This document shows, one piece after another, positions 12,582 through 23,532 of a stretch of 64,000 nucleotides of DNA (position 1 is the first letter of the stretch; each line of letters begins with the position of its first letter). The notes below the pieces were generated by a model. It ran no database searches, was not told where the DNA came from, and saw nothing but the letters and a program-made list of their open reading frames with translations. The position numbers and the translations under genes are program-made. The DNA is from Parietaria judaica (lineage: Eukaryota > Streptophyta > Magnoliopsida > Rosales > Urticaceae): assembly GCA_954871525.1 (NCBI GenBank), contig OX940864.1:6876001-6940000 (forward strand), given 5' to 3'.

Positions 12582-12629
12582 ATGAACGCAAGCAGAGATC
12601 TGGAGATTTCGAAGGCTTGCTTTAGATGA
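12582..12629 (+). promoter_or_regulatory. upstream ORF 2 of HAM-A, stop overlapping the main start codon
   Basis: A 15-codon uORF (MNASRDLEISKACFR) begins at 12582 and ends in TGA at 12627-12629. The stop overlaps the main ATG at 12626-12628 in an ATGA configuration. An alternative is that a short 5' UTR intron, donor AAG|GTGAGT at about 12553-12554 with acceptor TTTAG just before 12626, removes it. Confidence 0.45.
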
Positions 12630-14614
12630 AGGCCATGCCCTTTTGCTTTGAGGAGTTCCAAGGGAAGGCCTTTCCTCTGCATTTCTCCTCTTCGTCTTCC
12701 TCAGATTCGCCTCACCTCAGGTGGAGCCACACGGTAACCACCGTGGACGCCCCCAAAGAGGGGAACTGCTATGTGGGCTCTGAGCCCACCTCAGTCCTCG
12801 TCGCCCGAAGAAGCCCCAGCCCCCACTCCTCCTCCGACACCGTGGCGGCCTCCGCTGCCGCTGCCGTCTCCGACACCACGGACCCGTCCCCGCCGCCCGC
12901 CCCGGAGGAGGACCAATTGTACCAGAAATGCGGGTGGGAGAGCGAGCAGTCCATTCTCAGGCTGATGATGACCGAGGTCGACGACGACGACCCCTCTCTC
13001 GCCATTAACAAGCTCCTCCAGCAGACCGGCTCTGCTCCGGGCATGGAATTCAATGCCGGATTCGGAGTTGTCGACGACGACGACGGTCCTGTTGGGTATG
13101 GCGCTTTTGACGAATTCAACAGGCTTATCGGAGCAAACCCCAACAGTAATACCCAGATGTTTCCTTCCTTCTCTCCGGTAATGTTCCAACAGAATCAGCT
13201 GCTGGAGAATTCGGACCCCAAGCCTCGGAGCTTCACCCCTCAGATGGTGATGATGAACCAGAGCCAACACCAGTTCGTCCAGAACCCGGGTTTCGTCGTG
13301 GCCCCGCCGCTGGCTTTTCCCCAGCACAATCATCATCAGGCGGTTTCCTTGCCGCCTCCCGCGAAGCGGCTCAACACTGGCGGCGGTAATTATCAGTTCC
13401 AGAAGGCGGTGGCTTCGCCGCCCGGGGCGGCTCAGTTTCAGTACTCCGTGGCGCAGCTCGAACAGCAGAGGCCTGATGCGATGCCGAAGAGCGGCATTGG
13501 CGACTGCCAGCCTGCGATCGCCGACCAGCTCTCGAAGGCGGCGGAGCTGATCGAAACCGGAAATCCGGAACTCGCGCAAGGGATATTGGCGCGGCTCAAT
13601 CACCAGCTCTCCCCGCTTGGGAACCCTCACCTGAGGGCGGCCTTCTACTTCAAGGAGGCCCTGCAGTTACTTGCCGGGAACGGCAGCTCTTCGTTTTCCT
13701 CGTCTCCGTTCAATCTCATTCTCAAGATCGGTGCGTACAAGACTTTCTCCGAGATCTCGCCAGTTATGCAGTTTGCCAATTTCACCTCGAACCAGGCTAT
13801 TCTCGAAGCAACAGAGGGGTTCGCCGGAATCCACGTTGTGGACTTCGACATTGGCTACGGAGGCCAGTGGGCTTCTCTTATGCAAGAGCTCGCATTCAGA
13901 AACAACAACAATGGTGGGAATGGAAACGGAATGATCATCTCGTTGAAGATCACCGCTCTTGTCTCCCAGGCGACCCACGACGAATTTGAGCTCAGTTTCA
14001 CTCTGGAGAACCTCAAGCACTTCGCGGCGGAGATCAATTTGCCATTCGAGCTCGAGATTCTGAGCCTCGAGGCGTTGAACTTGGGTTCTTACTGTAACGT
14101 CTCCGAAAACAATGCTACAGTAGTGAACCTCCCGATCGGCTCCTTTGCGAGCAACCCCATGTTGCTCCCTCTGGCCCTCCGTTTCGCCAAGCAACTCTCC
14201 CCGAAGATCCTCGTCTCGCTGGAACGAGGCTGCGACGGAGCTGCCACTCCCTTCCCGGACCAAATCGCGCAAGCGCTGGGCTGCCACGCGGCCATGCTCG
14301 AATCCCTGGAAGCAGTCAACGCGGTTAACCTTGAAGCGATGCAGAAGATAGAGCGGTGCCTTATTCAGCCGGGGATCGAGAAGATGGTCCTCGGCCGCCG
14401 CGGCCGGCCAGAGAGGGCCCTCCCGCCGTGGCGCTCTCTGCTCTCCAGCGCCGGATTCTCGCCCATCAGCTTGAGCAACGTCGCGGAGTCTCAAGCGGAG
14501 TGTCTGGTGCAGAGGACGCCGGTGAGAGGCTTCCACGTGGAGAAGCGGCACTCGTCGCTCGTCCTCTGCTGGCAGCGGAAGGAGCTCGCCACGGTCTCGG
14601 CGTGGCGGTGCTGA
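12626..14614 (+). CDS. HAM: HAM-A: GRAS-domain transcription regulator of the HAIRY MERISTEM (SCL6/22/27) group
   Basis: Uninterrupted 662-residue frame without introns, typical of the group. The N-terminus (MKAMPFCFEEFQGKAFPLHF) is the group-specific start. A disordered Ser/Pro/Gln-rich region follows, containing CGWESEQSILRLMMTE near residue 102. The GRAS domain starts near 294 (DQLSKAAELIETGNPELAQG). The VHIID motif appears as IHVVDFDIGYGGQW near 401, the PFYRE-like block (NLPIGSFASNPMLLPLALRF) near 500, and the SAW motif at 634-662 ends in SAWRC. Such proteins act in the nucleus with WUSCHEL-family factors to maintain shoot meristem cells, and miR171 cleaves their mRNA. An exact miR171 site is present at 13582-13602. 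HAM-B is the tandem paralogue, more than 30 kb away in the same orientation. I see no break. Confidence 0.95.
   Translation: MKAMPFCFEEFQGKAFPLHFSSSSSSDSPHLRWSHTVTTVDAPKEGNCYVGSEPTSVLVARRSPSPHSSSDTVAASAAAAVSDTTDPSPPPAPEEDQLYQKCGWESEQSILRLMMTEVDDDDPSLAINKLLQQTGSAPGMEFNAGFGVVDDDDGPVGYGAFDEFNRLIGANPNSNTQMFPSFSPVMFQQNQLLENSDPKPRSFTPQMVMMNQSQHQFVQNPGFVVAPPLAFPQHNHHQAVSLPPPAKRLNTGGGNYQFQKAVASPPGAAQFQYSVAQLEQQRPDAMPKSGIGDCQPAIADQLSKAAELIETGNPELAQGILARLNHQLSPLGNPHLRAAFYFKEALQLLAGNGSSSFSSSPFNLILKIGAYKTFSEISPVMQFANFTSNQAILEATEGFAGIHVVDFDIGYGGQWASLMQELAFRNNNNGGNGNGMIISLKITALVSQATHDEFELSFTLENLKHFAAEINLPFELEILSLEALNLGSYCNVSENNATVVNLPIGSFASNPMLLPLALRFAKQLSPKILVSLERGCDGAATPFPDQIAQALGCHAAMLESLEAVNAVNLEAMQKIERCLIQPGIEKMVLGRRGRPERALPPWRSLLSSAGFSPISLSNVAESQAECLVQRTPVRGFHVEKRHSSLVLCWQRKELATVSAWRC
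13582..13602 (+). promoter_or_regulatory. miR171 target site in HAM-A mRNA
   Basis: The 21 bases starting GATATTGGCGCGGCTCAAT are the exact complement of the canonical miR171 sequence as I recall it. The site encodes part of GILARLNHQ at residues 318-326, the usual place in HAM genes. HAM-B has the identical 21 bases at 48246-48266. Confidence 0.92.
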
Positions 14615-14639
14615 TCAGCTAACAATCCGGCATTTTGAT

Positions 14640-15576
14640 ATCTGGGTTTGCTTGGTACTTATAATATCTATGGTGTTATTTATGGTTTGGATTATGCTAA
14701 TTGTCTCTGTAGGCCTTTATTACTATTCAATGATGAAGAAACCTTAATTTTTGATCATGGCTTTGTATAGTTCATGGATTTGGGTTTTTCATTCTGTTCT
14801 TGTCGTTTGACTTCTGGATCTTCAAGACTCTCACGTCGTTCTTGTTGTTGTACATTCGAACAACACAAACCACTCTTTAACTAATTATTGAAGAAAGCTT
14901 CTCCATGTCTCATACTGTATTTGCTTCTTGAAATGCAATTAAGAGTTTGACACTTTCTGCACAAACTAGGGTTGACTCATGTCCACGACTAGAGATCTGC
15001 GGGTTGACGGGCATGGGCCCGTTGCTCGCTGTGACCCGGGTTTTGATCTTGGGTGCATTTGCCCGCCTGTCCTATTATTATCTTCATAATACGCGTATTT
15101 ATTTCTGTTGAAAAGGGAGACCTTTTGCCCGGTTCTAGGAGAAAAAAAGGGCGGGTGGGGTTTGCTCGGCCTTGATTTTTTAGCAGGGCTCGGGCAACCT
15201 GTTTCAATGAAGCAGTGGGACAGGTATGTCTGTTCGCCTCTTGCCGGACCCGGTTGTATTTCACTTCTTCTTGAAGAAATTGATTATGTTTGGGAGAAAA
15301 ATATAAAAAGGAAAGGAAAATGAAGACTTAAAAAGTTAATTTTGTATTTTGTATTCAATCTAGTTTCTTTTTTTTTGTTTAAGGAAATCCTACCAAATGC
15401 CAAAAAGTATTAAACGTTGAAGAGAATTGTCCATAGTTTGAATAAATTAATTTATACCCATCAATAAATTTTTTTGGACCACATTAACCATAATTATTAA
15501 TTATAATAATTAATTTTCGTATAATATTATTAATAATATATTATAATTTCGAAATTAATTTTACCTACAAATAAGG
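14640..15576. other. HAM-A 3' flank
   Basis: The 3' UTR probably covers the first 100-300 bases, judging by the resemblance to HAM-B up to TATTA.CATGA near 14720 and 49430. At about 14992-15250 a GC-rich patch with repeated CGGGTT/GCCCG motifs resembles the interior of hAT MITEs, but I could not find its ends. The rest is AT-rich without genes. Confidence 0.4.
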
Positions 15577-17913
15577 TTGATAACTTCCCAAAAAAACATG
15601 ATACGTCACCTTATCTCTCCTACATCGACTTCTCCTTTCTTTGTTCGTTCGCTCGCCTTCACCGTTGCCCTCCTTCTCCTTTCGTTCACCGTTTGCGGAC
15701 GCCGGTTGCTGCCCTCCTTCTTCGTTCGTTCACCGTTTGCGAACGCCGTCCGTTCATTCACCGTTCACCGTTTGCTGTCGTTCTCTCTCCCTTTTCTCGG
15801 GACTCATTCATTTTCTTTTCAAGGTATATGCTCCATATTCTCAATGTTCCTCTGTTGGTATGTATATACGCATGTGTTGTGTATCTTTGATGGTTCTATG
15901 CAAGCGATTTTACTGTATTTTGGTTTTTCGCGATCTGACATTGATTTTCTTCAATGTTCCTATGTATATATCATATATGTTCTATGTGTTTCTTCGATGG
16001 TTGAATCAAATCTGTTTGGGAAATTTAGGTATTTTCTGTCGTTCTCCGTTCGTTCGCCGTCGATCGTTCTCCGTTCACCGTCCGTCGATTCATCTGTAAC
16101 TATAATGCCAAATATCGGGTTTTGTTCAATGTAATTATAATTACGGTTTGTTTAGTAATTACAATTACAAAATGTTTAGTAATTACAATTACAACATGGG
16201 ATTTTGGTATTTATAATTACAGTAAATCGATTCCCGATTTTACCGTGAAATTACTGTAATTTCGAACAAAATCATTAGTCTTGGTAGTTCAAGATTTTTG
16301 TGGTAATTTCAAAATGTTTAGTAATTACAATTACAATTTGCAATATTTGTTAAATGATTAGTAATTATAATTACGTAACTGTATTATGATTCTTGATGTT
16401 ATTGTTTTTGTAGGATGTTCAGAAACTGCCCAAGAAAAATAAGGCGACGAAGAACGTAGAAAAAAATGGATTTATTGACATATGAAAAGCGTGTGAGGAA
16501 GCCTACCAAGAAACTAAATATTTAATGCTATGTTTTTTATTTCCATTTTTGTTTTGGCAATATATTATGTAACGTATTTTGAGAAACATTGGTTGTTTTC
16601 TCGTAGGAACGATAACTACAATGGTTTTTCGTTTCGAATTTTTGAAGCAAATTTTGATTAGAATATTTTAACATGATTTTGCATTTTGTAAACCATAACG
16701 TAATTTTTTCCCAAAATTACGTAATTTTATTTACGGGTACATTTAATATTACTTTTCAGAAATTTATTTTCCAAATTGTATATATCGTTACAAAATTATA
16801 TTAACATAATCGTATATAAAATTACGAAATTATACTAGCATAATCGTGTCAGTTCTATTACGTAATGGTAAATATCACAGTATCGTAAACATAGTTACGT
16901 AAACCAACTTTAGTATGGTGATTTACTATTAAAAATTCGTAACTTAAATTACAGTTTACTATTACGTAATGGTAAATATCACAGTATCATTAACACAGTT
17001 ACTATAAACCAACTTTGGTATGGTGATTTACTATTAAAAAAATCGTAACTTAAATTACAGTTATATAATAAGTCGTATTAAAAGTCTTTTTGTAACATCA
17101 TATACATAATTACACATTTGTGAATATAAATTTGAAATTTGAAATTGTTAGAATCCTAATAAATAAGGAAAATAATATTTCGAATCCAATTAAATAGCTA
17201 GACGAATAATTAAGGATTTTTAAAAAATAAATTTGTTACAATTGTTAAGCTACATTTAAGGATTTTTTTTTCTACAATTTTGAATTTGGTATTTTTATAA
17301 TTATTTATTATTGGTTTGAATAAACAACGATTAAAAATTAATTATTAATGCATTGATTGTTTATTATAAATAGTTTATTCGATATAATGTATAAGTGATT
17401 TACGTAATTGGTTAAGCAGTGTATTCAATATCATTTAGGTGTTAGTATCCACTAGTATTTCCTATAAAATAGAAACAATAACATACTATTAGCTGGAGTT
17501 TAAAATTATACGATCTCTCTCTACAATTAACTAATTTGAATAATTAATTAATTTAAACGTAATTTAACTTCTCCCTATTAATTTCACACGTCAAAAATCA
17601 AAAGGGTATATTAGTCCATATTTTAATTAGCTAGTTGTTTTGATTACCATAAATAAGTTTATTTTTTAAAACCTTGAGTCACAAATAGACAATTGGCTCA
17701 TTTATCATTTTTTTAATCATATGTTACTTTTCTTATAATACCCTTTTGGTTTGCTTGTTTCAACTTTTAGCCGTTGGGCAACCTTATTTGAATCTATAAT
17801 ATCAATCTAAAATTTAACTCTTAGATTTGAGTAGAAGCCATGGCAGACTGATAATCGTGTTTAGTTTATCAATCTCCAAACATTTATTTTAATAAGGGAT
17901 AATAGCATCAATG
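15577..17913. other. unassigned stretch with CCGTT-rich and GTAATTAC-rich repeats
   Basis: The part at 15630-15800 and 16030-16090 repeats short phrases such as TTCGTTCACCGTTTGCG, which leaves three overlapping open frames. None looks like a protein. At 16150-16380 the phrase TTTAGTAATTACAATTAC recurs at least four times. I recognise no gene here. It may be an old, undefined transposon. Confidence 0.4.
16855..17065. repeat. two-copy tandem repeat, period about 104 bp
   Basis: The unit starting CTATTACGTAATGGTAAATA and ending CGTAACTTAAATTACAGTT occurs at 16855-16958 and again from 16959. A handful of substitutions and small indels separate the copies. AT-rich, no coding capacity. Confidence 0.8.
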
Positions 17914-18244
17914 GCTGTAATTAGAGCTGCACAAACGTGCATCGCGACCAGTCGCGAACGTAGTCGCCAAAATCGCGACTGTTCACGGTCGCGACGCGTC
18001 GCGAGAATCACAGCCGCGATGCATCGCGATGAATCGCGAGAGAGAGAGAGATGCCCTGCTGTGAGACGGAGAGGGAGGGAGAGGGAGGGAGAGAGAGAGA
18101 GAGAGAGAAATCGCGACTTTTGCCCATATTCGCGATGAATCGCGACTTTTGCCGCAAAATCGCGATTGTTCGCGAACTGAGAAAATTGTTCGCGACTGAT
18201 CGCGACTTGTTCTGGCGATTATAATGTGCAGCTCTAGCTGTAAT
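17914..18244. mobile_element. hAT-type MITE filled with TCGCGA palindromes
   Basis: The element spans 17922-18236, with perfect 12-bp ends TAGAGCTGCACA and TGTGCAGCTCTA. The 8-bp duplication GCTGTAAT is exact at 17914-17921 and 18237-18244. I count 14 TCGCGA hexamers in the 315 bp, most followed by C or T, plus a GA-rich centre with GAGGGAGG repeats. No transposase. Open frames across it come from the repeats and are not genes. Confidence 0.9.
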
Positions 18245-20682
18245 CGATTGTGTTTGCGGCTATCATACAGTATTTTCAATTTATATTGATTTTTTTTTAC
18301 CCTTTTTTATTTATGGATTATCTTATTTCCACTAAAAAAACGCTATTGAAGGGACATACATCACCCCACATAATTATACTTATATTTTTATTTTTTATTA
18401 TATATTTAAATTACTTGGTCTTTCTCCAAAAAAAGAAAATAAAGATAGAGTTACTATTTCATTAAATATGAGAATTTTTTTTACTTAAAAAAATGACACC
18501 AACGCAAATGACTGCAAGATTGTATTTTTACCGCTTTTATCAATTTTAATAACTAAAAAAAACATGTTAATAATTGTGAACATAACAGGCATTTAATTCC
18601 TCAGATGTTTTCACTTCTGATCTCTCCAAGATTGTATGTTGGCCTAAATTCGCTCTTCATACATGCACTTCCGAACTCCAAAGTCCAAACTAACTTTTAG
18701 AATAAATAAATAAATTATGAAAGAAATTCAGTTCATCTCAAATTCAATCATATAATTATTAATACTAGATTATAAATACATAATTTATTTGTTGCCTGTT
18801 ATAATAAACTGTTTTGTGTCTTAATAGTTAGAGCTTAGATTAGACATGATTTGTCATGCTAGTTATGCATGCTGAAATATAGATGACCAAAGAAATAGAT
18901 AAGAATTAAATTTTAATTAGGATATTTAATTTTTAATATTTATTTAATCATGACCTTAACATAATCACATGGGGGTTGTACCACTGGACCCCCACACAAT
19001 TAGGTTAAGGGGGTTTCTTTTTCAAGCACATCACTTAAACAAATGCTTTTGATTGTTTATATTATTATTATTATTATTATTATTATTTTGTGTTGAACAT
19101 CATCATATAATATTCAATGATTAAGGCCATGTTGCATGAAAAAATAAAAATAAAAATTGTTTGGCTTTCTCATACTTAGTACAAATCATTAGTAGTTTTT
19201 TACTTAAAATTGGACGGCTTCATGGACAATGAATGTTGAAATTTGAATAAATTATAATATGTATAGTTTATTGCATATAATTCAATGGAGGTGTATTTGT
19301 CAAAGGGTGATATTATTCAATTATGAGATTAGGTCATATGTGCCCTTCCTAACGGAACACAACACTGGTCCAACAAGGCAACAAAGGCGTGTGAACTTAG
19401 AACTATAGATCATTACAATGCCTTAAAATAAAAATAAATTTGAGGGGACAATTTAGTACATAGTTTGATGGCAAACCCTTTATTTTAAAGGGGTTGAGTC
19501 CTCTTGTGACAAAATTTAAAGGGACTTAGTTGGCCTCATGACCAAGTCATCTCGTCGCAATACCATGGAAGAAGATAAAGAATATTTGTTACCATCACAT
19601 TACAAGCAATATATACATTTCTTTATTTAAATTTGTAGCTAGAGTGAGACTGATAAAGAGACGGACCGTGGTATAAATTTCGGGGAGTTAAGTATTGTAA
19701 AACTCGGGATATAAATTCTGAAGAGTTAAGTATTGTAGGAGGAGATGAATAAGTATAATTAAGACGAAAAGTAATTTTTTGGAAAAATATACATTAATAA
19801 AAATTATTTAGCACCTAAAGAAATATTAATGTGTACGCAGTAAGTACATAATTTACTTGAATATTATAATCAATTAATAATCAAGAAAGATTAACATACT
19901 AAATTAGACTATAATAAAGCAATGTGCAAACATGGATTATATACTGTGGTTGCTTTTTCGAGATGAAGAAAAATGACATACTATTTTCCATAACAATGAC
20001 TATATGATGTGTGTGTGTCTTCAATAATTCCTTGGTAAGCTCACTTTTTAGGGAAGACGAGTGTCTACACAGAGGTCTATTAAAATGAGAAAGAAAAAAC
20101 CTATGTTTAGAGAAATAAAATAAATAAATAAATAAATAAAAACTATGCAAAGATGACAATATTAATGGTCTCTTTCCCAATATCCCCATCTCTCTACCAC
20201 AAATAAAAGAGAGAGAAATGAAAAAATAATAATAATTAAAGGTTACCTTCAAAGTCCTTGTTTAATTGCGACTTTTGATAGCAATGGTTTGGAGATATAA
20301 ATGGTCTAATTCCAACATATTAATTGGTCGTTGAGTGCATAATAGAGGGTTTTTTTTTCTTGTTTTAAATGATATAAATATTTTGATTTGAGAAAAATGA
20401 TATAAATATTAATTAGTAAAAGAGTTACAATCGAGCTTGTGTGGGAATATAATAATTAAGCACAAGCCCTTGGTTGAACTTGAAAGCTACTATTCGATGT
20501 ATGAAAAAATATTATTCCGTATTATATTAATCGAGAATATAATTGATAACTATAGACTAATGAGTCTGAAATTAAGTAGTTAATATGTGGAGTTAGATAC
20601 ATAAATTAAATGGGGGTCAATGTGATCGTAGATAATTGTGTTAGTGATTAGATAGATTAAGCCAACAATAATCATAACCATA
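18245..20682. other. distal 3' flank of HAM-A, gene-free
   Basis: No coding region. Four short blocks match the DNA beyond HAM-B in the same order (18597-18673, about 18843-18900, about 18965-19010 and 19214-19238). A TTA microsatellite lies at about 19058-19088. The part after 19270 shows nothing I can name. Confidence 0.55.
18597..18673. promoter_or_regulatory. conserved non-coding block downstream of HAM-A
   Basis: About 77 bp containing ATGTTGGCCTAAATTCGCTC and CATGCACTTCCG. It is nearly identical to 53090-53169 beyond HAM-B, far better conserved than the surrounding DNA, and has no open frame. Confidence 0.55.
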
Positions 20683-21423
20683 ACCATAACCAGGGGCGGA
20701 ACTATATAGAGGCAAAAATTGAACGTAAAAAAATGAAAGTTTATAAATAAAAACGTAGATATTATGTATAAAATATTAGCAGTCAATCGAGTACGTAATA
20801 GAATGAGCATGTAGTAGATTTGGTAGTTGCCTTTCGGAAAGATTCAGGACCACTCCTAACACCACAAAACATGTACTTAAAAAAAAAACCGTAATTTATC
20901 ATCTTATTTGAGGCAAAATACTACAATATAGTGAGTTATAATCCTTATATTTTAGTGGTACAATTTTTAATGATATAATTTTTATTGTGAAAATAGCTTT
21001 AAAAAAAATGATTTCGTCTTTATCGTGAAGTTTCACATAGCGACGTATTATTATTTCATGTGTTTTGCTCATTTTGATTGCATTTCTACACAATTTCAAC
21101 ATATAATAATTATTATGAATTTTTTCACTTTTGATTCTTTCTCATTAATTGTCTTTCATTCACATGGTCATCGAGACATATATTTCTGTTTCTGTCGACG
21201 AGGAATTTATTATACAATATTTTAAAAAATAAAAATAAAAAATCAATTTTATATTTTGTTTAAAGTAACTCTATCTATTTGATTTTTAATAGATATTGTA
21301 ATTATGTGACTGCTGTTATTTATTTATAAAAAAGAAAAAAATAAGTTGAAAAATTATATTAAAAATAATTATTAAAAAATTATTTTAAGCACTACCGCCA
21401 TAAATTCTGGCACTGGCCGTAAC
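20683..21423. mobile_element. probable hAT-type element with imperfect TSD
   Basis: Ends CAGGGGCGGAACTATA at 20691 and, inverted, ATAAATTCTGGCACTG ending at 21415 are diverged versions of the same hAT end. Flanks ACCATAAC (20683-20690) and GCCGTAAC (21416-21423) match at 6 of 8 positions, as expected for an older insertion. The 725-bp interior is AT-rich and encodes nothing recognisable. Confidence 0.6.
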
Positions 21424-21480
21424 AAGTGAAATTAATTAGAAATAGCCAAATAGAAAATCGTAAGAAATAGAGAGTTTGGA

Positions 21481-21500
21481 TAGTACTACTAGTAGTACTA
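21481..21500. repeat. 20-bp perfect palindrome
   Basis: TAGTACTACTAGTAGTACTA is its own reverse complement and lies 57 bases before the truncated LTR at 21557. No function assigned. Confidence 0.85.
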
Positions 21501-21556
21501 GTGGTGACGCACAAAAATTAGAATTATGATATAATAATATTCTATTAAATACAGAG

Positions 21557-22170
21557 TATAGTTTAACAACTGAGACTACAAGATTTCTCTCTTTTCTCTC
21601 TATGCTTTCTCACAGGATCAATTCTCGGATCTTTGAATGAATGAATGCCTTGATCTCCGAATGCCTTTCTAATGAGGTTTGCATGCATATTTATAGGCTT
21701 AAGATTTCTGAATGCGTTTCCCTTCTTGTTCCTTGAATCTCGCCGGTTGTTAGCTAGGGTTTCCTTTCTTCTTGCTTGATTTGTTGCTGACCTTCCTTGA
21801 ATACGCTGATTCTTCCATGATTTCCTCAACTGATTGACTGATTCTCCTTTAATCATGCGATTCTGACTTCTTCCTTCATTTAATTCGTTGGGGTTTTTGT
21901 GATGAGCTTTTCCTTCGGTAAGCTTTTATGCGATGAGGATATTCAGCAATGAACTTCTCCCTCGTGGATTCCTCGTCGAGGTGCGATGAAGTACTTCATC
22001 GCATGTGTCTTCTAAGCTGGTTGAACTTTGTCGCGGGATGTCCTTCTTCGAGCATGCTCCTCTGTTGACTGGAAGTCAACGAGTTTCCTTGTCCTCATTC
22101 TTCGTTCGTTTTAGGGATAAAACGACATAAGTAGTGTTAAGGATGGATTTGATGAAATCCGACCTTAACA
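21557..22170 (-). repeat. 3' LTR, truncated at its outer end
   Basis: Closely matches 26690-27284 from GTTTAACAACTGAGACTACA to GACCTTAACA. The outer 210 bp (TGTTGAGGGCGATTTGC... on the plus strand) are missing, so no target duplication can be read on this side. Confidence 0.85.
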
Positions 22171-22212
22171 GTTAGTCCCCCATTTTATCAAGTGTGAGCA
22201 CTTGGTAAAATG
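22171..22212 (-). other. polypurine tract plus adjacent conserved hairpin
   Basis: The minus strand reads AAAATGGGGGACTAAC directly before the 3' LTR. The arms CATTTTATCAAGTG (22181-22194) and CACTTGGTAAAATG (22199-22212) pair at 13 of 14 positions plus one G-T wobble, around a TGAG loop. The inner end of the purine tract lies inside one arm. The same arrangement recurs at 63371-63412. Confidence 0.7.
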
Positions 22213-22618
22213 AATGATAACAGACAAATAGACGTCCATCAAAGACATTTCGTCGAGAATTCCATGCTGTGGCTCTTTTGTTGGTAAGCCTCTACTGACG
22301 GTCTTCACTTTCGAAGAACTTCTTGCGTCGGTTACTATTCGAGTGCAACTCTGCTAACGATCTTACGTTCGGGGAATTTCTTTCGATGGACTTCTGTGAC
22401 AAACTTTTGCTCGATAAGCTTCTTGCGATGAGCCTCTGCTCGATAAGACTCTTGCGATGGGCTTCTAACGACGAGCTTTTGTTCGAAGAATTAGAGCTGA
22501 TGAGCTCTATGATTTCTTTCTTGAGACGTTTCGGTTCATCCGACAACGTCTGAGGTTTCAACTCAGTTTCCCCCACCACCGCCGCTCGAGACTCGCGTCG
22601 AGGGGGCGCAGAACACTT

Positions 22619-23532
22619 GTGGTTTCTTCGGCGTCCCCTTCGACCGATAAAGCTCCCGCCCCAACTGCCGAAGTATCTGACGCCATCGCCTCTGAGGTTT
22701 CCGCATCCTCTGTTGAAGCTATTCATTCTCCTGCCAGCGCACTCACGCTGTCGTCGGGGGATGTTACCCCTCTTTGCCGAGAAGGTATATCCTTTTCTTC
22801 AGAGATTTCAGCCTCTCCTTCTGCTGCTGATGCTGCTCGCTTCCCCCTCACGCCTTCTCCGGGTGCGCCTCCCGAGGATTGAGAGGCTTATTCCTCCTCG
22901 GCGTGCAAGGGTCTAACTCTGGGAGCCACCGGTTTGCAAGAGATCTTCGGGCACCTTGACGAGTTCGAAGGTTACTCTGAAGGTACCTCCCACATCTTTC
23001 GGGGCTTGGCTCGGTTGGACTTGCTTGTCTCTGAGTGCTAACTTGCCACCAGGTCACAAAACGAGGCGCTCGAGCTTTCAGTTAGTCTCCCGGGGAAGGT
23101 AGCCTAGTCTCCCAAGTCAAGTCTGCTTTGAAGAAGCTCGCTGAGGAGCTCGAGGTGGCGCAGGCAGAGGCGGCCGAGAAGCGCCACGCTTGCTCGCATT
23201 TGTTCGAATGTGCCAAAGGCAAGCTGAACTGTGCCTCGGCGAGATTCGATGCGCTCGACGAGTCCATCAATGTTCGTCACTTATTGGCCGCTTATCGGGC
23301 TAACATCACCTTGGCCGAGGGGCCTCCTGCTACGGTGACGCTCGCTAACTTCAAGGCTCAGTTTTGCGTTGGTGATCCTGGCTCTCCACCGCTATCTCCT
23401 TGTGATCCCCCGGCCATCGATAACCGGCGTGTGTCGGCTTTTGTCCTAGAGGAGACCTATTGCGAATCCTCCTCGCAAGGCGAGTATGGGTCCAACGTCG
23501 AGGTCCTCTCTCCTTCGGAGCCGGCGGTATAG
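22619..23532 (+). pseudogene. decayed antisense ORF of the LTR element
   Basis: Three plus-strand pieces appear to belong to one protein. They are an Ser/Ala/Pro-rich part (22619-22882), a part translating LGATGLQEIFGHLDEFEGYS near 22920-23040 that runs into a stop, and a coiled-coil part (23128-23532) starting MKKLAEELEVAQAEAAEKRH with an acidic tail. They lie in different frames with stops between, so the gene is broken. The N-terminal domain seen at 63837 in a related element is missing here. Proteins of this layout, with an N-terminal transposase_28 (PF04195) domain and a C-terminal coiled coil, are known as extra antisense ORFs of plant Tat-lineage retrotransposons. That assignment is inference. 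Confidence 0.6.

Noticed and set aside
12769..14551. Long antisense frames across HAM-A, and similar ones across HAM-B
   Set aside because: They are by-products of GC-rich codon usage in the sense gene, with composition (Arg/Leu/Glu-rich) typical of reverse-frame shadows.
15577..16134. 185-residue frame rich in Ser/Phe/Val
   Set aside because: It is made of repeated TTCGTTCACCG-type DNA read in three overlapping frames, with no domain and no paralogue seen in the window.
22171..22212. Hairpin after the left LTR first read as a tRNA-independent primer site
   Set aside because: The minus-strand TATA elements and the TGGCGCCCACC site at 26450-26468 show that the element runs right to left. This spot is therefore the polypurine tract side, not the primer site.
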